From contig NZ_GL622200.1 in assembly GCF_000185305.1 (NCBI RefSeq), forward strand, positions 97,359-161,358: DNA of 64,000 bases, in the 5' to 3' direction. Shown here in pieces: positions 22,097 to 35,472 of the stretch. The number at the start of each line of letters is the position of its first letter. Within the stretch, counting starts at the first letter, position 1. The notes under the pieces are model-generated. The model saw nothing but the letters and a program-made list of their open reading frames with translations. It had not been told where the DNA came from and did not search any database. The stretch comes from Aggregatibacter segnis ATCC 33393 (lineage in GTDB: Bacteria; Pseudomonadota; Gammaproteobacteria; Enterobacterales; Pasteurellaceae). A program made the translations under genes and the position numbers.

Positions 22097-23485
22097 TTAT
22101 GGGTTTTCCTTCATGTCTTTTTGCGTTTCTTCTTTTATCCGCTGGCGGAAACGCCCTGCCGCCATGTGATAAAACGGCTTCGGATTAAATTGGCGTGAAA
22201 TAATGGAGGAAATCAGGCAGCAAATCAATAGCCAAATCAATACGGGTTGGCAGCCGGTCATTTCCATCACGATAACGCTGGCGGTGACCGGTGATTGGGT
22301 CGCACCTGCGAGAAATGCTGCCATACATAACAACACCAGCAAACGCTGGTCGACTGAACCGTCAGTAAAGGCAGCCACTTGCACGCCAAGCCCAGCCCCG
22401 ATGGTGAGTGCCGGGGTGAAAATACCGCCGGCAATGCCCGTCCAATATGTGCCTACTGTGGCGAACAGTTTCATGATGCCAATGTCGCTTTGTACCGCTT
22501 GTCCATCAAGAGCTTGGGTGACAACTTGGTAGCCGGTGCCGTAAGTTTGTCCATTGGTGTAAACGCCAAGTGCGGTCAATATTAATCCTAAAATAATGGC
22601 GGTGAAAATAGGGTGCTTGCGTATCCAATGGCGACAGAAAGGGAAGGTTCCGGCTGCGCCTTTGATTAACAAACGGCCGAAAATTCCTCCGCTGACACCA
22701 CTTACCGCACCACAAACTAAAACCCATAAACATAAATAAGGCATATCGGTGACACCTTGATATGTTGGGAAATAGGGGTTGTTGCCTTCAATCGCCACCA
22801 AAATAAAACCAGCCGCGAGTACGCCTAACAATACGCGTCGTTCCCAGCGCAATAGCACACCACGTCCCAATTCCTCTATGGCAAAAATAACGCCGGCTAA
22901 AGGCGCATTAAATGCAGCAGCAAGGCCACCGGCCGCCCCGGTTGCCATCAGTTCATTAGCACTCAATCCATTAAATGCCACGCCGTATTTTCGGCATAAG
23001 TTACCCCACCATAACATCACGGCAGCACCGATTTGCACGGAAGGCCCTTCCCGTCCAACGGAGGCGCCGATAAGCATCGCTAAAAATGTCAGTGGAATTT
23101 TCCATAGAGTTTGTCCAAAGGCGACTAAACGGTTTTTATTGGCGTGATGGGGCAGGCTAAGCGAGGCAATGACTTGCGGAATGCCGCTGCCACCGACATA
23201 AGGCGTGTATTTGGCGATGAACCAGGTTAATAACGCCAAACCGCAGGGCAAGATAAACCAAACGGCAATCGGATATTGTTGTGTCCAATGGGCGTTCCAT
23301 TCCAAGCCCAAATCCGCAAGTTTGGCAAAGCCAAGGGAAAACAGCGAGACCAAGCTGGCGCCGATCAGTAAACAGGTAAATTCGAGGGTTTTATGGGAGA
23401 TTCGATAGGTTTGACGTAATTTCTTGTGTAAAACATACCGCACTTTAATGGCGTTATGACGTAAAAAAAGAAGCACAGTGTTCAT
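22097..23485 (-). CDS. clcA: ClC-family chloride/proton antiporter or channel
   Basis: Encodes 462 residues with about ten or more hydrophobic helices. The three chloride-selectivity motifs are visible: GGSGIPQV near 98, [10 protein letters not shown] near 145 with the gating glutamate, and [10 protein letters not shown] near 350, plus KPFY near 440 supplying the pore tyrosine. FAIEE keeps the internal proton-transfer glutamate, so exchange rather than pure channel activity is inferred. In enteric bacteria such proteins support acid resistance. The annotation clcA is by family; paralogues exist. It is upstream of and nearly contiguous with dusA. Confidence 0.88.
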   Translation of the reverse strand: MNTVLLFLRHNAIKVRYVLHKKLRQTYRISHKTLEFTCLLIGASLVSLFSLGFAKLADLGLEWNAHWTQQYPIAVWFILPCGLALLTWFIAKYTPYVGGSGIPQVIASLSLPHHANKNRLVAFGQTLWKIPLTFLAMLIGASVGREGPSVQIGAAVMLWWGNLCRKYGVAFNGLSANELMATGAAGGLAAAFNAPLAGVIFAIEELGRGVLLRWERRVLLGVLAAGFILVAIEGNNPYFPTYQGVTDMPYLCLWVLVCGAVSGVSGGIFGRLLIKGAAGTFPFCRHWIRKHPIFTAIILGLILTALGVYTNGQTYGTGYQVVTQALDGQAVQSDIGIMKLFATVGTYWTGIAGGIFTPALTIGAGLGVQVAAFTDGSVDQRLLVLLCMAAFLAGATQSPVTASVIVMEMTGCQPVLIWLLICCLISSIISRQFNPKPFYHMAAGRFRQRIKEETQKDMKENP

Positions 23486-23658
23486 GATGAGATTAATGTT
23501 GGGTGATGAGGTTAAAATTTTTTCACATAGAAAATTTTTTGTTCGAATTTTATACCAATAAAAAGTCCTTTGTTAGAAATTTGTTCAAAATCTTTACATT
23601 ACGAGCCGAAATTCGACACGATATTCACTTGCCTTTCTTTTAGAATAAAGACGTTCGC

Positions 23659-23709
23659 AAGGAGTAGGTTGTATGTCGAATAAATAGTTTGTGAATAGCT
23701 TGGCTATTC
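23659..23709 (+). promoter_or_regulatory. Possible leader mini-ORF and hairpin upstream of arcB
   Basis: AAGGAG at 23659 is followed after eight bases by ATG TCG AAT AAA TAG (23673-23687), a four-codon ORF with an ideal ribosome-binding site. A perfect seven-base-pair hairpin, GAATAGC/GCTATTC, with a three-base loop follows at 23693-23709, 37 bases before the arcB start. The rest of the 260-base gap is AT-rich and shows no clear ArgR box. Translation of the mini-ORF is inferred only from its sequence. Confidence 0.35.
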
Positions 23710-23745
23710 GGATTAAGTCAATAAACAAAAATCAAGGAGATTATT

Positions 23746-24750
23746 ATGGCTTTCAATCTTAAAAACAGACACTTATTAAGTCTTGTTAATCACTCAGAAC
23801 GTGAAATCAAATATTTATTAGATTTATCCAGAGACTTAAAAAGAGCAAAATATGCCGGTACCGAACAACAAAAATTAAAAGGCAAAAATATTGCGCTAAT
23901 TTTTGAAAAAACCTCCACCCGTACCCGTTGTGCTTTTGAAGTCGCTGCTTATGACCAAGGCGCCCAAGTCACTTACATCGATCCAAACTCATCTCAAATT
24001 GGCCACAAAGAAAGTATGAAAGACACTGCCCGCGTATTAGGCAGAATGTATGACGCCATTGAATATCGTGGTTTCAAACAAGAAATTGTGGATGAATTAG
24101 CAGAATATGCCGGTGTGCCGGTATTCAATGGTTTAACTGACGAGTTCCACCCAACACAAATGTTGGCGGACGTGTTAACCATGATTGAAAACTGCGATAA
24201 ACCATTAAGTGAAATCAAATATGTGTATATCGGTGATGCGCGCAACAACATGGGTAACTCCTTGTTATTAATCGGTGCTAAATTGGGTATGGATGTACGC
24301 ATTTGCGGACCGAAAGCCTTATTACCGGATGCAGAATTAGTGGACATGTGCGAAAAATTTGCAAAACAAAGTGGCGCACGCATTACGGTAACCGATGATA
24401 TTGATAAAGCTGTCAAAGGCGTTGATTTCGTGCACACCGACGTATGGGTTTCCATGGGTGAGCCATTAGAAACCTGGGGCGAACGCATTAAATTATTATT
24501 ACCGTATCAAGTCACTCCTGAATTGATGAAACGCACCGGCAATCCGCGTGTGAAATTCATGCACTGCTTGCCGGCATTCCACAACAGCGAAACCAAAGTG
24601 GGCCGCCAAATTGCAGAAAAATACCCTGAATTAGCAAATGGTATTGAAGTAACCGAAGATGTCTTTGAGTCGCCAATGAATGTGGCCTTTGAGCAAGCGG
24701 AAAACCGCATGCACACCATTAAAGCCGTACTTTATTCCAGCTTAATTTAA
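23746..24750 (+). CDS. arcB: Ornithine carbamoyltransferase (catabolic type)
   Basis: Encodes 334 residues. It interconverts citrulline plus phosphate with ornithine plus carbamoyl phosphate. The carbamoyl-phosphate loop STRTR is at residues 57-61, HPTQML near 137, DARNNMG near 165, and HCLPAFH near 273 with the catalytic cysteine. CAAGGAG precedes the ATG. It is followed 10 bases later by arcC, so the pair would run citrulline to ornithine, ATP, ammonia and CO2. H. influenzae carries the same pair under the name argF. The anabolic role cannot be excluded. Confidence 0.93.
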   Translation: MAFNLKNRHLLSLVNHSEREIKYLLDLSRDLKRAKYAGTEQQKLKGKNIALIFEKTSTRTRCAFEVAAYDQGAQVTYIDPNSSQIGHKESMKDTARVLGRMYDAIEYRGFKQEIVDELAEYAGVPVFNGLTDEFHPTQMLADVLTMIENCDKPLSEIKYVYIGDARNNMGNSLLLIGAKLGMDVRICGPKALLPDAELVDMCEKFAKQSGARITVTDDIDKAVKGVDFVHTDVWVSMGEPLETWGERIKLLLPYQVTPELMKRTGNPRVKFMHCLPAFHNSETKVGRQIAEKYPELANGIEVTEDVFESPMNVAFEQAENRMHTIKAVLYSSLI

Positions 24751-24760
24751 GAGGTGGTAT

Positions 24761-25693
24761 ATGAGAATTGTTATTGCATTGGGTGGAAATGCCTTGTTGC
24801 GTCGCGGCGAGCCGCTCACCGCTGAGAACCAGCGATTAAACGTGCGTATCGCTTGTGAACAAATTGCGAAGATTTATCCAAACAATGAGTTGGTTATCGC
24901 GCATGGCAATGGTCCACAAGTAGGTTTATTAGCATTACAAAGTGCAGCCTATAAAGAAGTGCCTCCTTATCCGTTAGATGTATTGGGGGCAGAATCTGTG
25001 GGTATGATTGGTTACATGATTGAACAAGAATTAGGTAACTTAGTGCCGTTTGAAGTGCCGTTCGCTACATTGCTATCACAAGTAGAAGTGGATATTAATG
25101 ACCCGGCATTTAAGAACCCAACTAAACCAATCGGTCCGGTGTATTCCAAAGAAGAAGCCGAACGCTTGGCAAAAGAGAAAAACTGGACCATTGCACAAGA
25201 TGGTGATAAATATCGTCGCGTGGTGCCAAGTCCGTTACCAAAACGCATTTTTGAAATCAACCCGGTGAAATGGTTGTTGGAAAAAGGCAGTATCGTGATT
25301 TGCGCCGGTGGTGGCGGTATCCCTACTTACTACGATGAGCAACATAATTTGCGCGGCGTAGAAGCGGTTATCGATAAAGACTTATGTTCTGCACTACTTG
25401 CCGATAATCTGGAAGCAGATTTATTCATTATTGCGACTGATGTGTCAGCAACCTTTGTAGATTGGGGCAAACCAACACAAAAAGCTATCGCATCAGCACC
25501 GCCGGATGAAATTGAAAAAATGGGCTTTGCCGCCGGTTCTATGGGACCAAAAGTACAGGCTGCAGTAAATTTCGCACGTAGTACGGGTAAAGATGCCGTG
25601 ATTGGATCACTTTCTGATATCGTTGATATTGTGAAAGGTAAAGCCGGCACACGTATCACGAATAAAGTGAAAGAAATTTCTTATTATTCATAA
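24761..25693 (+). CDS. arcC: Carbamate kinase
   Basis: Encodes 310 residues, the usual length. It transfers phosphate from carbamoyl phosphate to ADP, the ATP-yielding last step of the deiminase pathway. Visible features are the start [35 protein letters not shown] near 47, [14 protein letters not shown] near 177, [14 protein letters not shown] near 205 and [13 protein letters not shown] near 263. GAGGTGGT ten bases upstream serves as ribosome-binding site. It is co-directional with arcB and with the transporter that follows. Confidence 0.95.
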   Translation: MRIVIALGGNALLRRGEPLTAENQRLNVRIACEQIAKIYPNNELVIAHGNGPQVGLLALQSAAYKEVPPYPLDVLGAESVGMIGYMIEQELGNLVPFEVPFATLLSQVEVDINDPAFKNPTKPIGPVYSKEEAERLAKEKNWTIAQDGDKYRRVVPSPLPKRIFEINPVKWLLEKGSIVICAGGGGIPTYYDEQHNLRGVEAVIDKDLCSALLADNLEADLFIIATDVSATFVDWGKPTQKAIASAPPDEIEKMGFAAGSMGPKVQAAVNFARSTGKDAVIGSLSDIVDIVKGKAGTRITNKVKEISYYS

Positions 25694-25803
25694 TAATAAA
25701 CTCACTTTGAGTATTTTAGCAGTTCAAAGTAGAATGTGCGGTCGGCATGGTTGATGAATGATTATGCCGATCTGCTAACTTCGATATTGACGAGGAGTCT
25801 GCT

Positions 25804-27333
25804 ATGGAAGCGTCTAATAAAAAAAAGGTCTTTAATTTCCCATCAGCGTTCACGATTTTATTCTTCATTTTAATCCTTGCGGTGGGATTAACATGGGTTA
25901 TTCCTTCCGGTTCCTATTCTAAGTTGACCTATAATATGACTGAAAAAGTCTTTGTAGTAAAAGCTTATGGTGAGCAAGATAAAACCTATCCTGCTACGGA
26001 AGAAACCTTAAATAATCTTAATATCAAAATTAAACTCTCCAATTTCACCGAAGGTGTGATCAAAAAACCGATTGCCATTCCGGGCACTTATCAACGTATT
26101 GAACAACATTACAAAGGTATCAAAGATATCCCTATCAGCATGGTAGAAGGAACCATCGAAGCGGTAGATGTCATGGTGTTCATCTTCGTGTTGGGCGGTA
26201 TGATCGGTGTGATTAACAGAACGGGCTCATTTAACGCAGGGCTCATGGCGTTGGCACGGCGCACGAAAGGCAATGAATTTATGATTGTATTTAGTGTTTC
26301 CGTGTTGATGGTGTTAGGCGGTACAACTTGCGGTATCGAAGAAGAAGCCGTTGCGTTTTACCCTATCTTGGTACCGGTATTTTTGGCGCTGGGGTATGAT
26401 GCAATCATCTGTGTTGGTGCAATCTTCTTGGCTTCCTCCATGGGGACAGCGTTTTCCACAATTAATCCATTCTCAGTGGTTATTGCGTCTAATGCGGCCG
26501 GTATTCAATTTACCGAAGGGATTGGATTCCGTGCCATTGGTCTCTTGTTAGGGGCAACTTGCGTGATTTCTTACTTATATTGGTATGGTAAGAAAGTAAA
26601 AGCGGATCCGAGTTTTTCCTATACTTATGAAGATAGAGAAGAGTTTTATCATCGTTATATGAAAAACTTTGACCCAAATACCGTGCTTGAATTTACCTTA
26701 AGAAGAAAACTTATCTTAATCCTCTTCTGTATTGCTTTCCCAATCATGATTTGGGGGGTAATGGCAGGCGGTTGGTGGTTCCCTCAAATGGCAGCTTCTT
26801 TCTTGTCAATCACGATTATCATCATGTTTATCAGTGGCTTGAAAGAAAAAGATATTGTGGAATCCTTTACCGAAGGGGCTTCCGAATTGGTCGGTGTATC
26901 TTTGATTATCGGTTTGGCGCGTGGTGTAAACTTAGTGCTTGAACAAGGTATGATTTCTGACACCATTTTGGACTATATGTCTAACCTTGTAAGTGGTATG
27001 CCGGGTAGCGTCTTTATTCTTGGTCAATTAGTGGTCTTCATCTTCCTAGGCCTTATCGTACCATCTTCTTCCGGTTTGGCAGTGCTTTCCATGCCAATTA
27101 TGGCACCGCTTGCGGACGCAGTGGGTATTCCGCGGGACATCGTGGTTTCTGCCTATAACTGGGGTCAATACGCCATGTTGTTCTTGGCACCGACCGGTTT
27201 GGTGTTGGTGACATTACAAATGTTGCACATTCCATTTAATAAATGGGTGAAATTTGTGATGCCGATGATTGGCTGCTTATTGGTCATCGGGGCAATCCTG
27301 CTGGTTGTTCAAGTCTCCTTATATAGCGTTTAA
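25804..27333 (+). CDS. YfcC family membrane transporter
   Basis: Encodes 509 residues with about 11-12 hydrophobic segments. It belongs to the YfcC/DcuC-like anaerobic carrier group in the ion transporter superfamily (start FPSAFTILFFILILAVGLTWVIPSG, GGTTCGIEEEAVAFYPIL near 165, VPSSSGLAVLSMPIMAPLADAVGI near 420). Its position after arcB-arcC suggests exchange of a pathway amino acid such as citrulline, arginine or ornithine; the substrate is inferred from context only. A hairpin TCGGCAT/ATGCCGA in the 110-base gap after arcC could trim transcription into this gene. GAGGAGTCT precedes the ATG. Confidence 0.85.
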   Translation: MEASNKKKVFNFPSAFTILFFILILAVGLTWVIPSGSYSKLTYNMTEKVFVVKAYGEQDKTYPATEETLNNLNIKIKLSNFTEGVIKKPIAIPGTYQRIEQHYKGIKDIPISMVEGTIEAVDVMVFIFVLGGMIGVINRTGSFNAGLMALARRTKGNEFMIVFSVSVLMVLGGTTCGIEEEAVAFYPILVPVFLALGYDAIICVGAIFLASSMGTAFSTINPFSVVIASNAAGIQFTEGIGFRAIGLLLGATCVISYLYWYGKKVKADPSFSYTYEDREEFYHRYMKNFDPNTVLEFTLRRKLILILFCIAFPIMIWGVMAGGWWFPQMAASFLSITIIIMFISGLKEKDIVESFTEGASELVGVSLIIGLARGVNLVLEQGMISDTILDYMSNLVSGMPGSVFILGQLVVFIFLGLIVPSSSGLAVLSMPIMAPLADAVGIPRDIVVSAYNWGQYAMLFLAPTGLVLVTLQMLHIPFNKWVKFVMPMIGCLLVIGAILLVVQVSLYSV

Positions 27334-27347
27334 CATCAATTTTAATA

Positions 27348-27384
27348 AAGGCCACCTATATCACAGTTTTTAATAGGTGGCCTT
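27348..27384 (+). terminator. Terminator of the arcBC-transporter unit
   Basis: AAGGCCACCTAT and ATAGGTGGCCTT form a perfect 12-base-pair stem. A TATAAT at 27387-27392 right after it may be the -10 of the next gene. Confidence 0.75.
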
Positions 27385-27428
27385 GTTATAATGCGCACGC
27401 ATTTTCTTTCCTAAAAAAGGGATTTTTT

Positions 27429-27896
27429 ATGTTTAAGAAATTATTCGATAACATTGATACGCGCATTTTAAAGGCTTTACAGCGCAACGGGCGCTTACAA
27501 AATAATGAGCTCGCCAAAGAAATCGGGCTGTCAAATTCTGCTTGCTTGCGTCGAGTAAACCATTTAGAAGAAAGCGGTGTAATCGATGGTTATACGGCGT
27601 TATTGAATCCTAAAAAATTAAACCGCAATTTGCTTGTTTATGTGCAGGGTACATTTTTTGAAGAAGATCCTGCCCTCAAAGAGCGGTTCATTTTTGAAGT
27701 GAAATTGATTCCGCAAATCACAGAATGTCATTTGATGGCGGGAAGTTATGATTTTATTTTAAAAATGTTGGTATCCGATTTGGATGAATTTCACGCCATA
27801 AAAACCAAATATTTAACCAAAGAGATCGGCATTAAAACGTTAAAGTCAGAAGTATCGCTAAAAACCATTAAATCTACTACCGAATTGCCGTTGTAA
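27429..27896 (+). CDS. Lrp/AsnC family transcriptional regulator
   Basis: Encodes 155 residues. The N-terminal winged helix (NIDTRILKALQRNGRLQNNELAKEIGLSNSACLRRVNHLEESG) and the C-terminal RAM ligand domain (ITECHLMAGSYDFILKML) are clear. It differs from the AsnC encoded at 19.4 kb and is shorter at its N-terminus than Lrp itself. It follows the arcBC-transporter unit behind a terminator, so control of that unit in response to an amino acid is plausible but only inferred. Confidence 0.88.
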   Translation: MFKKLFDNIDTRILKALQRNGRLQNNELAKEIGLSNSACLRRVNHLEESGVIDGYTALLNPKKLNRNLLVYVQGTFFEEDPALKERFIFEVKLIPQITECHLMAGSYDFILKMLVSDLDEFHAIKTKYLTKEIGIKTLKSEVSLKTIKSTTELPL

Positions 27897-27906
27897 TTCG
27901 CTTTTT

Positions 27907-27966
27907 CATCAATAAAGTGCGGTCGTTTTAGAAAACGTTTTTGAAATTCACCGCACTTTATTGATG
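27907..27966 (+). terminator. Terminator made of inverted uptake signals before the S10 operon
   Basis: CATCAATAAAGTGCGGT and ACCGCACTTTATTGATG form a perfect 17-base-pair stem around a 26-base loop. It contains two complete uptake signals and insulates the ribosomal operon from the regulator gene. Confidence 0.85.
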
Positions 27967-27984
27967 TAAAAAGTAAGAAAAGGC

Positions 27985-28013
27985 TTGCAGTGAAGACGAG
28001 GTTTTAGTAGAAT
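27985..28013 (+). promoter_or_regulatory. Promoter of the S10 operon
   Basis: TTGCAG, 17 bases, TAGAAT. A start point near 28020 gives a leader of about 190 bases before rpsJ. Confidence 0.65.
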
Positions 28014-28019
28014 TCACGG

Positions 28020-28520
<501 letters not shown>

Positions 28521-28536
28521 TTAAGAGGTTATTACA

Positions 28537-29163
28537 ATGATTGGTTTAGTCGGTCGTAAAGTCGGTATGACCCGTATCTTCAATGAAGATGGTGTGTCTG
28601 TACCGGTTACCGTTATCGAAATCGAAGCCAACCGCGTAACTCAAGTTAAAACTCTTGAAAACGATGGCTATACTGCAGTTCAAGTTACCACTGGCTCTAA
28701 AAAAGCAAGTCGTGTAACGAAGCCTGAAGCGGGCCATTTCGTGAAAGCTGGCGTTGAAGCTGGTCGCGGTTTATGGGAATTTCGTACTGAAGGTGAAGAA
28801 TTCACTTTAGGTCAAGAAATTAACGTTGACATCTTTGCAGATGTTAAAAAAGTTGATGTTACCGGTACTTCTAAAGGTAAAGGTTTCCAAGGTGGTGTTA
28901 AACGTTGGAACTTCCGTACTCAAGATGCTACCCACGGTAACTCTTTATCACATCGTGTTCTCGGTTCTATTGGTCAAAACCAAACTCCGGGTCGTGTGTT
29001 TAAAGGTAAAAAAATGGCAGGGCACTTAGGTAATGAACGTGTAACCGTTCAATCCCTTGAAGTTGTTCGTGTAGATGCTGAGCGTAAATTGTTATTAGTA
29101 AAAGGTGCCGTTCCTGGTGCTACTGGTAGCGATGTTATCGTTAAGCCGGCAGTTAAAGCATAG
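28537..29163 (+). CDS. rplC: 50S ribosomal protein L3
   Basis: Encodes 208 residues. L3 nucleates assembly of the large subunit near the peptidyl transferase centre. The start [15 protein letters not shown] and the methylated-loop region [35 protein letters not shown] near 128-162 are diagnostic. It lies 16 bases after rpsJ with AAGAGGT as ribosome-binding site. Confidence 0.98.
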   Translation: MIGLVGRKVGMTRIFNEDGVSVPVTVIEIEANRVTQVKTLENDGYTAVQVTTGSKKASRVTKPEAGHFVKAGVEAGRGLWEFRTEGEEFTLGQEINVDIFADVKKVDVTGTSKGKGFQGGVKRWNFRTQDATHGNSLSHRVLGSIGQNQTPGRVFKGKKMAGHLGNERVTVQSLEVVRVDAERKLLLVKGAVPGATGSDVIVKPAVKA

Positions 29164-29178
29164 GTCTAGGAGATAGAG

Positions 29179-29781
29179 ATGGAATTACAAGTTGTTGGTG
29201 CTAATGCACTCACTGTTTCTGAAACTACCTTCGGCCGTGAGTTTAACGAAGCGTTGATTCACCAAGTTGTTGTTGCTTATGCAGCAGGTGCTCGTCAAGG
29301 TTCTCGTGCACAAAAAACTCGTGCTGAAGTGTCCGGTTCAGGTAAAAAACCTTGGCGTCAAAAAGGTACAGGTCGTGCTCGTTCCGGTGATATCAAATCA
29401 CCAATTTGGCGTTCTGGTGGTGTGACTTTCGCAGCGAAACCACAAGATCACAGCCAAAAAGTGAACAAGAAAATGTACCGCGGTGCAATCAAGAGCATTC
29501 TTTCCGAGCTTGTTCGTCAAGATCGTTTAGTTGTTGTTGATAAATTTGAAATTGATGCACCAAAAACCAAAGTATTAGTACAAAAATTAAAAGAATTAGC
29601 ACTTGAAGATGTGTTAATCATCACAGCAAGTTTAGATGAAAATCTATTCTTGGCAGCACGCAACTTATACAAAGTAGATGTTCGTGATGCTCAAGGTATC
29701 GATCCGGTAAGTTTAATTGCTTTCGATAAAGTAGTTGTAACTGTGGATGCTGTGAAGCAAATTGAGGAGATGTTAGCATGA
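29179..29781 (+). CDS. rplD: 50S ribosomal protein L4
   Basis: Encodes 200 residues. L4 lines the exit tunnel and in gammaproteobacteria represses its own operon through the leader. The tunnel loop [25 protein letters not shown] near residues 45-70 is visible. Its stop overlaps the rplW start by four bases (ATGA), which couples translation. Confidence 0.98.
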   Translation: MELQVVGANALTVSETTFGREFNEALIHQVVVAYAAGARQGSRAQKTRAEVSGSGKKPWRQKGTGRARSGDIKSPIWRSGGVTFAAKPQDHSQKVNKKMYRGAIKSILSELVRQDRLVVVDKFEIDAPKTKVLVQKLKELALEDVLIITASLDENLFLAARNLYKVDVRDAQGIDPVSLIAFDKVVVTVDAVKQIEEMLA

Positions 29782-30080
29782 GTCAAGAACGTTTGCTAAA
29801 AGTGCTTAAAGCACCACATGTCTCTGAGAAAGCAACAAATAACGCTGAGAAGTCAAACACAATCGTTTTCAAAGTCGCTTTAGATGCGAATAAAGTAGAA
29901 ATTGCTAATGCAGTAGAGCAACTTTTTGAAGTGAAAGTGGATTCTGTTCGTACCGTTGTGGTGAAAGGTAAAACTAAACGCCGTGGTGCTAAGATGGGAC
30001 GTCGCAGTGACTGGAAAAAAGCTTATGTTACACTTCAAGAAGGACAATCTTTGGACTTCGTTGAAGGCGCAGCAGAGTAA
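29778..30080 (+). CDS. rplW: 50S ribosomal protein L23
   Basis: Encodes 100 residues. L23 sits at the tunnel exit and docks trigger factor and SRP. The sequence has [15 protein letters not shown] at the start and [23 protein letters not shown] in the extended loop. It starts inside the last codons of rplD. Confidence 0.97.
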   Translation: MSQERLLKVLKAPHVSEKATNNAEKSNTIVFKVALDANKVEIANAVEQLFEVKVDSVRTVVVKGKTKRRGAKMGRRSDWKKAYVTLQEGQSLDFVEGAAE

Positions 30081-30100
30081 TTACGGAGGAGTAGAAGATA

Positions 30101-30922
30101 ATGGCTATCGTTAAATGTAAGCCGACCTCCGCTGGTCGTCGTCATGTTGTTAAAGTTGTTAACCCTGAGTTGCATAAAGGTAAACCTTTTGCTGCGCTTT
30201 TAGATACTAAATCTAAAACCGGTGGTCGTAACAACTATGGTCGTATTACTACTCGTCACATCGGTGGCGGTCACAAACAACACTATCGTTTAATTGATTT
30301 TAAACGTAATAAATTAGACATTCCTGGTGTTGTTGAACGTTTAGAATACGATCCGAATCGTTCTGCAAATATTGCTTTAGTGCTTTATAAAGACGGTGAA
30401 CGTCGTTATATCTTAGCACCAAAAGGTTTGGCTGCAGGTGATCAAATCCAAGCGGGTGCACATGCGCCAATTAAAGTTGGTAACTCATTACCAATGCGTA
30501 ATATCCCGGTTGGTTCTACCGTACATAACGTTGAATTAAAACCAGGCAAGGGCGGTCAAATTGCTCGTTCAGCCGGCGCTTATGTACAGATCATTGCCCG
30601 TGAAGGTAACTATGTGACTTTACGTCTCCGTTCTGGTGAGATGCGTAAAGTATTAGCTGAATGTTCTGCCACCATTGGTGAAGTAGGCAACTCAGAGCAT
30701 ATGCTTCGCGTATTGGGTAAAGCCGGTGCTAACCGCTGGAGAGGTGTACGCCCTACAGTTCGTGGTACTGCAATGAACCCAGTAGATCACCCGCACGGTG
30801 GTGGTGAAGGTCGTAACTTTGGTAAACACCCAGTAACACCTTGGGGCGTTCAAACTAAAGGTAAGAAAACTCGCCATAACAAACGTACTGATAAATATAT
30901 CGTACGTCGTCGTGGTAAATAA
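30101..30922 (+). CDS. rplB: 50S ribosomal protein L2
   Basis: Encodes 273 residues. L2 binds 23S rRNA near the peptidyl transferase centre. The signature [25 protein letters not shown] near 224 carries the conserved histidine (DHPHGGGEG). TACGGAGGAG upstream gives a strong ribosome-binding site. Confidence 0.98.
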   Translation: MAIVKCKPTSAGRRHVVKVVNPELHKGKPFAALLDTKSKTGGRNNYGRITTRHIGGGHKQHYRLIDFKRNKLDIPGVVERLEYDPNRSANIALVLYKDGERRYILAPKGLAAGDQIQAGAHAPIKVGNSLPMRNIPVGSTVHNVELKPGKGGQIARSAGAYVQIIAREGNYVTLRLRSGEMRKVLAECSATIGEVGNSEHMLRVLGKAGANRWRGVRPTVRGTAMNPVDHPHGGGEGRNFGKHPVTPWGVQTKGKKTRHNKRTDKYIVRRRGK

Positions 30923-30944
30923 TTTTAATTAAATAAGAGGATAA

Positions 30945-31223
<279 letters not shown>

Positions 31224-31230
31224 GGGGTAA

Positions 31231-31566
<336 letters not shown>

Positions 31567-31582
31567 TCGTAGAGGAATAACA

Positions 31583-32290
31583 ATGGGTCAAAAAGTACAT
31601 CCACATGGTATTCGCCTAGGTATTGTAAAACCTTGGAGCTCTACTTGGTTTGCGAATACACAAGACTTCGCTGACAATCTTGAAGGCGATTTCAAAGTAC
31701 GTCAATTCTTAAACAAAGAATTAGCGAATGCTTCCGTTTCACGTATCACTATTGAACGTCCTGCGAAAAGTATTCGTGTTACTATTCACACAGCTCGCCC
31801 AGGTATCGTTATTGGTAAAAAAGGCGAAGATGTTGAAAAATTGCGTAATGCAGTGGCAAAAATTGCCGGCGTTCCTGCTCAAATCAACATCGCTGAAGTG
31901 AAAAAACCTGAATTAGATGCAAAATTAGTTGCAGACAGCATCGCTTCACAATTAGAACGTCGTGTTATGTTCCGTCGTGCTATGAAGAAAGCGGTACAAA
32001 ATGCAATGCGTTTAGGCGCTAAAGGTATCAAAGTTGAAGTTAGCGGTCGTTTGGGCGGTGCTGAAATTGCTCGTTCCGAATGGTATCGTGAAGGTCGCGT
32101 GCCTCTACATACATTGCGTGCGGACATCGACTATAACACTGCAGAAGCTCATACTACATACGGCGTAATCGGCGTTAAAGTATGGATCTTCAAAGGTGAG
32201 ATTCTTGGTGGAATGGCTGCGCTAGCGCAACCGGAACAACAACCTGCCGACAAGCCTAAAAAGGCTCCGCGCGGTAAAGGTCGTAAGTAA
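31583..32290 (+). CDS. rpsC: 30S ribosomal protein S3
   Basis: Encodes 235 residues. S3 is at the mRNA entry tunnel and has helicase activity with S4 and S5. The frame opens at 31550, but [14 protein letters not shown] is the universal start and TAGAGGAATAAC precedes 31583. The KH-domain motif [15 protein letters not shown] is near residue 75. The C-terminal tail is Lys/Pro-rich. Confidence 0.98.
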   Translation: MGQKVHPHGIRLGIVKPWSSTWFANTQDFADNLEGDFKVRQFLNKELANASVSRITIERPAKSIRVTIHTARPGIVIGKKGEDVEKLRNAVAKIAGVPAQINIAEVKKPELDAKLVADSIASQLERRVMFRRAMKKAVQNAMRLGAKGIKVEVSGRLGGAEIARSEWYREGRVPLHTLRADIDYNTAEAHTTYGVIGVKVWIFKGEILGGMAALAQPEQQPADKPKKAPRGKGRK

Positions 32291-32303
32291 GGAGAATCGC
32301 TAA

Positions 32304-32713
<410 letters not shown>

Positions 32714-32714
<1 letters not shown>

Positions 32715-32905
32715 TGAAAGCTCAAGAACTACGTACAAAAAGTGTTGAAGAGCTGAATGCTGAATTGGTTAACTTGTTAGGTGAGCAATTCAAGTTGCGT
32801 ATGCAAGCAGCCACCGGTCAGCTTCAACAAACCCATCAGTTAAAACAAGTGCGTCGTAGTATTGCACAAATTAAAACTGTTCTAACCGAAAAGGCGGGTG
32901 AGTAA
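32714..32905 (+). CDS. rpmC: 50S ribosomal protein L29
   Basis: Encodes 63 residues: two helices with [30 protein letters not shown] in the middle. L29 is near the tunnel exit beside L23. Both ends overlap neighbours by one base in TAATG junctions, so translation is coupled. Confidence 0.97.
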
Positions 32906-33162
32906 TGACTGATAAAATTCGTAGCGTGCAAGGTCGTGTAGTAAGTGACAAGATGGAGAAGTCTTTCGTTGTTGCTATTGAACGCAAGGTTAAACACCCA
33001 CTTTATGGTAAGTTTATCCGCCGCACAACTAAACTACATGTGCACGATGAAAATAACGAAGCTAAATTAGGTGATTTAGTAGAAGTTCGCGAATGTCGTC
33101 CGATTTCTAAAACTAAATCATGGACTTTAGTTCGTGTAGTTGAGAAAGCAGTAATTGCTTAA
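32905..33162 (+). CDS. rpsQ: 30S ribosomal protein S17
   Basis: Encodes 85 residues: [32 protein letters not shown] in the OB fold and [20 protein letters not shown] at the end. S17 is a primary 16S rRNA binder. It is the last gene of the S10 operon; a terminator follows. Confidence 0.98.
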   Translation: MTDKIRSVQGRVVSDKMEKSFVVAIERKVKHPLYGKFIRRTTKLHVHDENNEAKLGDLVEVRECRPISKTKSWTLVRVVEKAVIA

Positions 33163-33185
33163 TTAACAACAAAAAGTAATAAAAT

Positions 33186-33216
33186 AAAAGCCAATAGCGT
33201 AAAGTTGTTGGCTTTT
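33186..33216 (+). terminator. Terminator at the end of the S10 operon
   Basis: AAAAGCCAA and TTGGCTTTT pair around a loop, followed by an AT-rich tract ending in T's. The rest of the 297-base gap (33163-33459) holds an uptake-signal variant near 33241, a CTCAC/GTGAG hairpin near 33259-33280 and the spc promoter. Confidence 0.75.
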
Positions 33217-33338
33217 CATTTTTTAAACGCTTGAAATTCTGACCGCACTTCCGTTTTCTCACATAAGTATAAGAGTGAGATGAGATTTTACTAACTGGAA
33301 TTTTTTCCTATAAGTAAATTTTTAGAAATAAAATCCCG

Positions 33339-33367
33339 TTGCTTTTTGTATCTAATTTTGCTAAACT
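33339..33367 (+). promoter_or_regulatory. Promoter of the spc operon
   Basis: TTGCTT, 17 bases, TAAACT. A start near 33374 gives a leader of about 85 bases ahead of rplN containing a CCCGCAAGGG element. Confidence 0.55.
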
Positions 33368-33447
33368 CCGCCACCTCTCCGTCATATACATTTATTTAAT
33401 GTGTATTTTCGGAAGGTTCGTCCCGCAAGGGTGGTTTTTTAATTTAA

Positions 33448-33831
<384 letters not shown>

Positions 33832-33841
33832 GGAGAATGTA

Positions 33842-35028
<1,187 letters not shown>

Positions 35029-35064
35029 TATGCCACTTTAATTTGGAATCGGAGTAAAAGCACA

Positions 35065-35457
35065 ATGAGTATGCAAGATCCTATCGCAGATATGTTGACC
35101 CGTATTCGTAACGGTCAAGCTGCGAATAAAGTTGCGATCAGTATGCCTTCATCCAAGCTAAAAGTTGCAATTGCCAATGTATTAGCTAGCGAAGGTTATA
35201 TCGAAAGCGTTAAAGTAGTTGAAGGTGTAAAACCTGAATTGGAAATTACATTAAAATATTTCCAAAATAAACCGGTTGTAGAGAGTATTCAGCGTGTAAG
35301 TCGCCCAGGTCTTCGTATTTACAAACGTAAAGACGAATTACCAAAAGTAATGGGTGGTTTAGGTATTGCTGTAGTATCTACATCTAAAGGTGTAATGACT
35401 GACCGTGCCGCTCGTCAAGCGGGTTTAGGCGGTGAGATCATTTGTTATGTAGCTTAA
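35065..35457 (+). CDS. rpsH: 30S ribosomal protein S8
   Basis: Encodes 130 residues: [18 protein letters not shown] at the start and [26 protein letters not shown] at the end, both universal S8 features. S8 binds the central domain of 16S rRNA and is the spc operon repressor in E. coli. Confidence 0.98.
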   Translation: MSMQDPIADMLTRIRNGQAANKVAISMPSSKLKVAIANVLASEGYIESVKVVEGVKPELEITLKYFQNKPVVESIQRVSRPGLRIYKRKDELPKVMGGLGIAVVSTSKGVMTDRAARQAGLGGEIICYVA

Positions 35458-35472
35458 TGGAGAGGTAGGAAA

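Noticed and set aside
23690-23712. ArgR box upstream of arcB
   Set aside because: TGAAT and ATTCG are nine bases apart, whereas ArgR boxes have about four; it is better read as an RNA hairpin.
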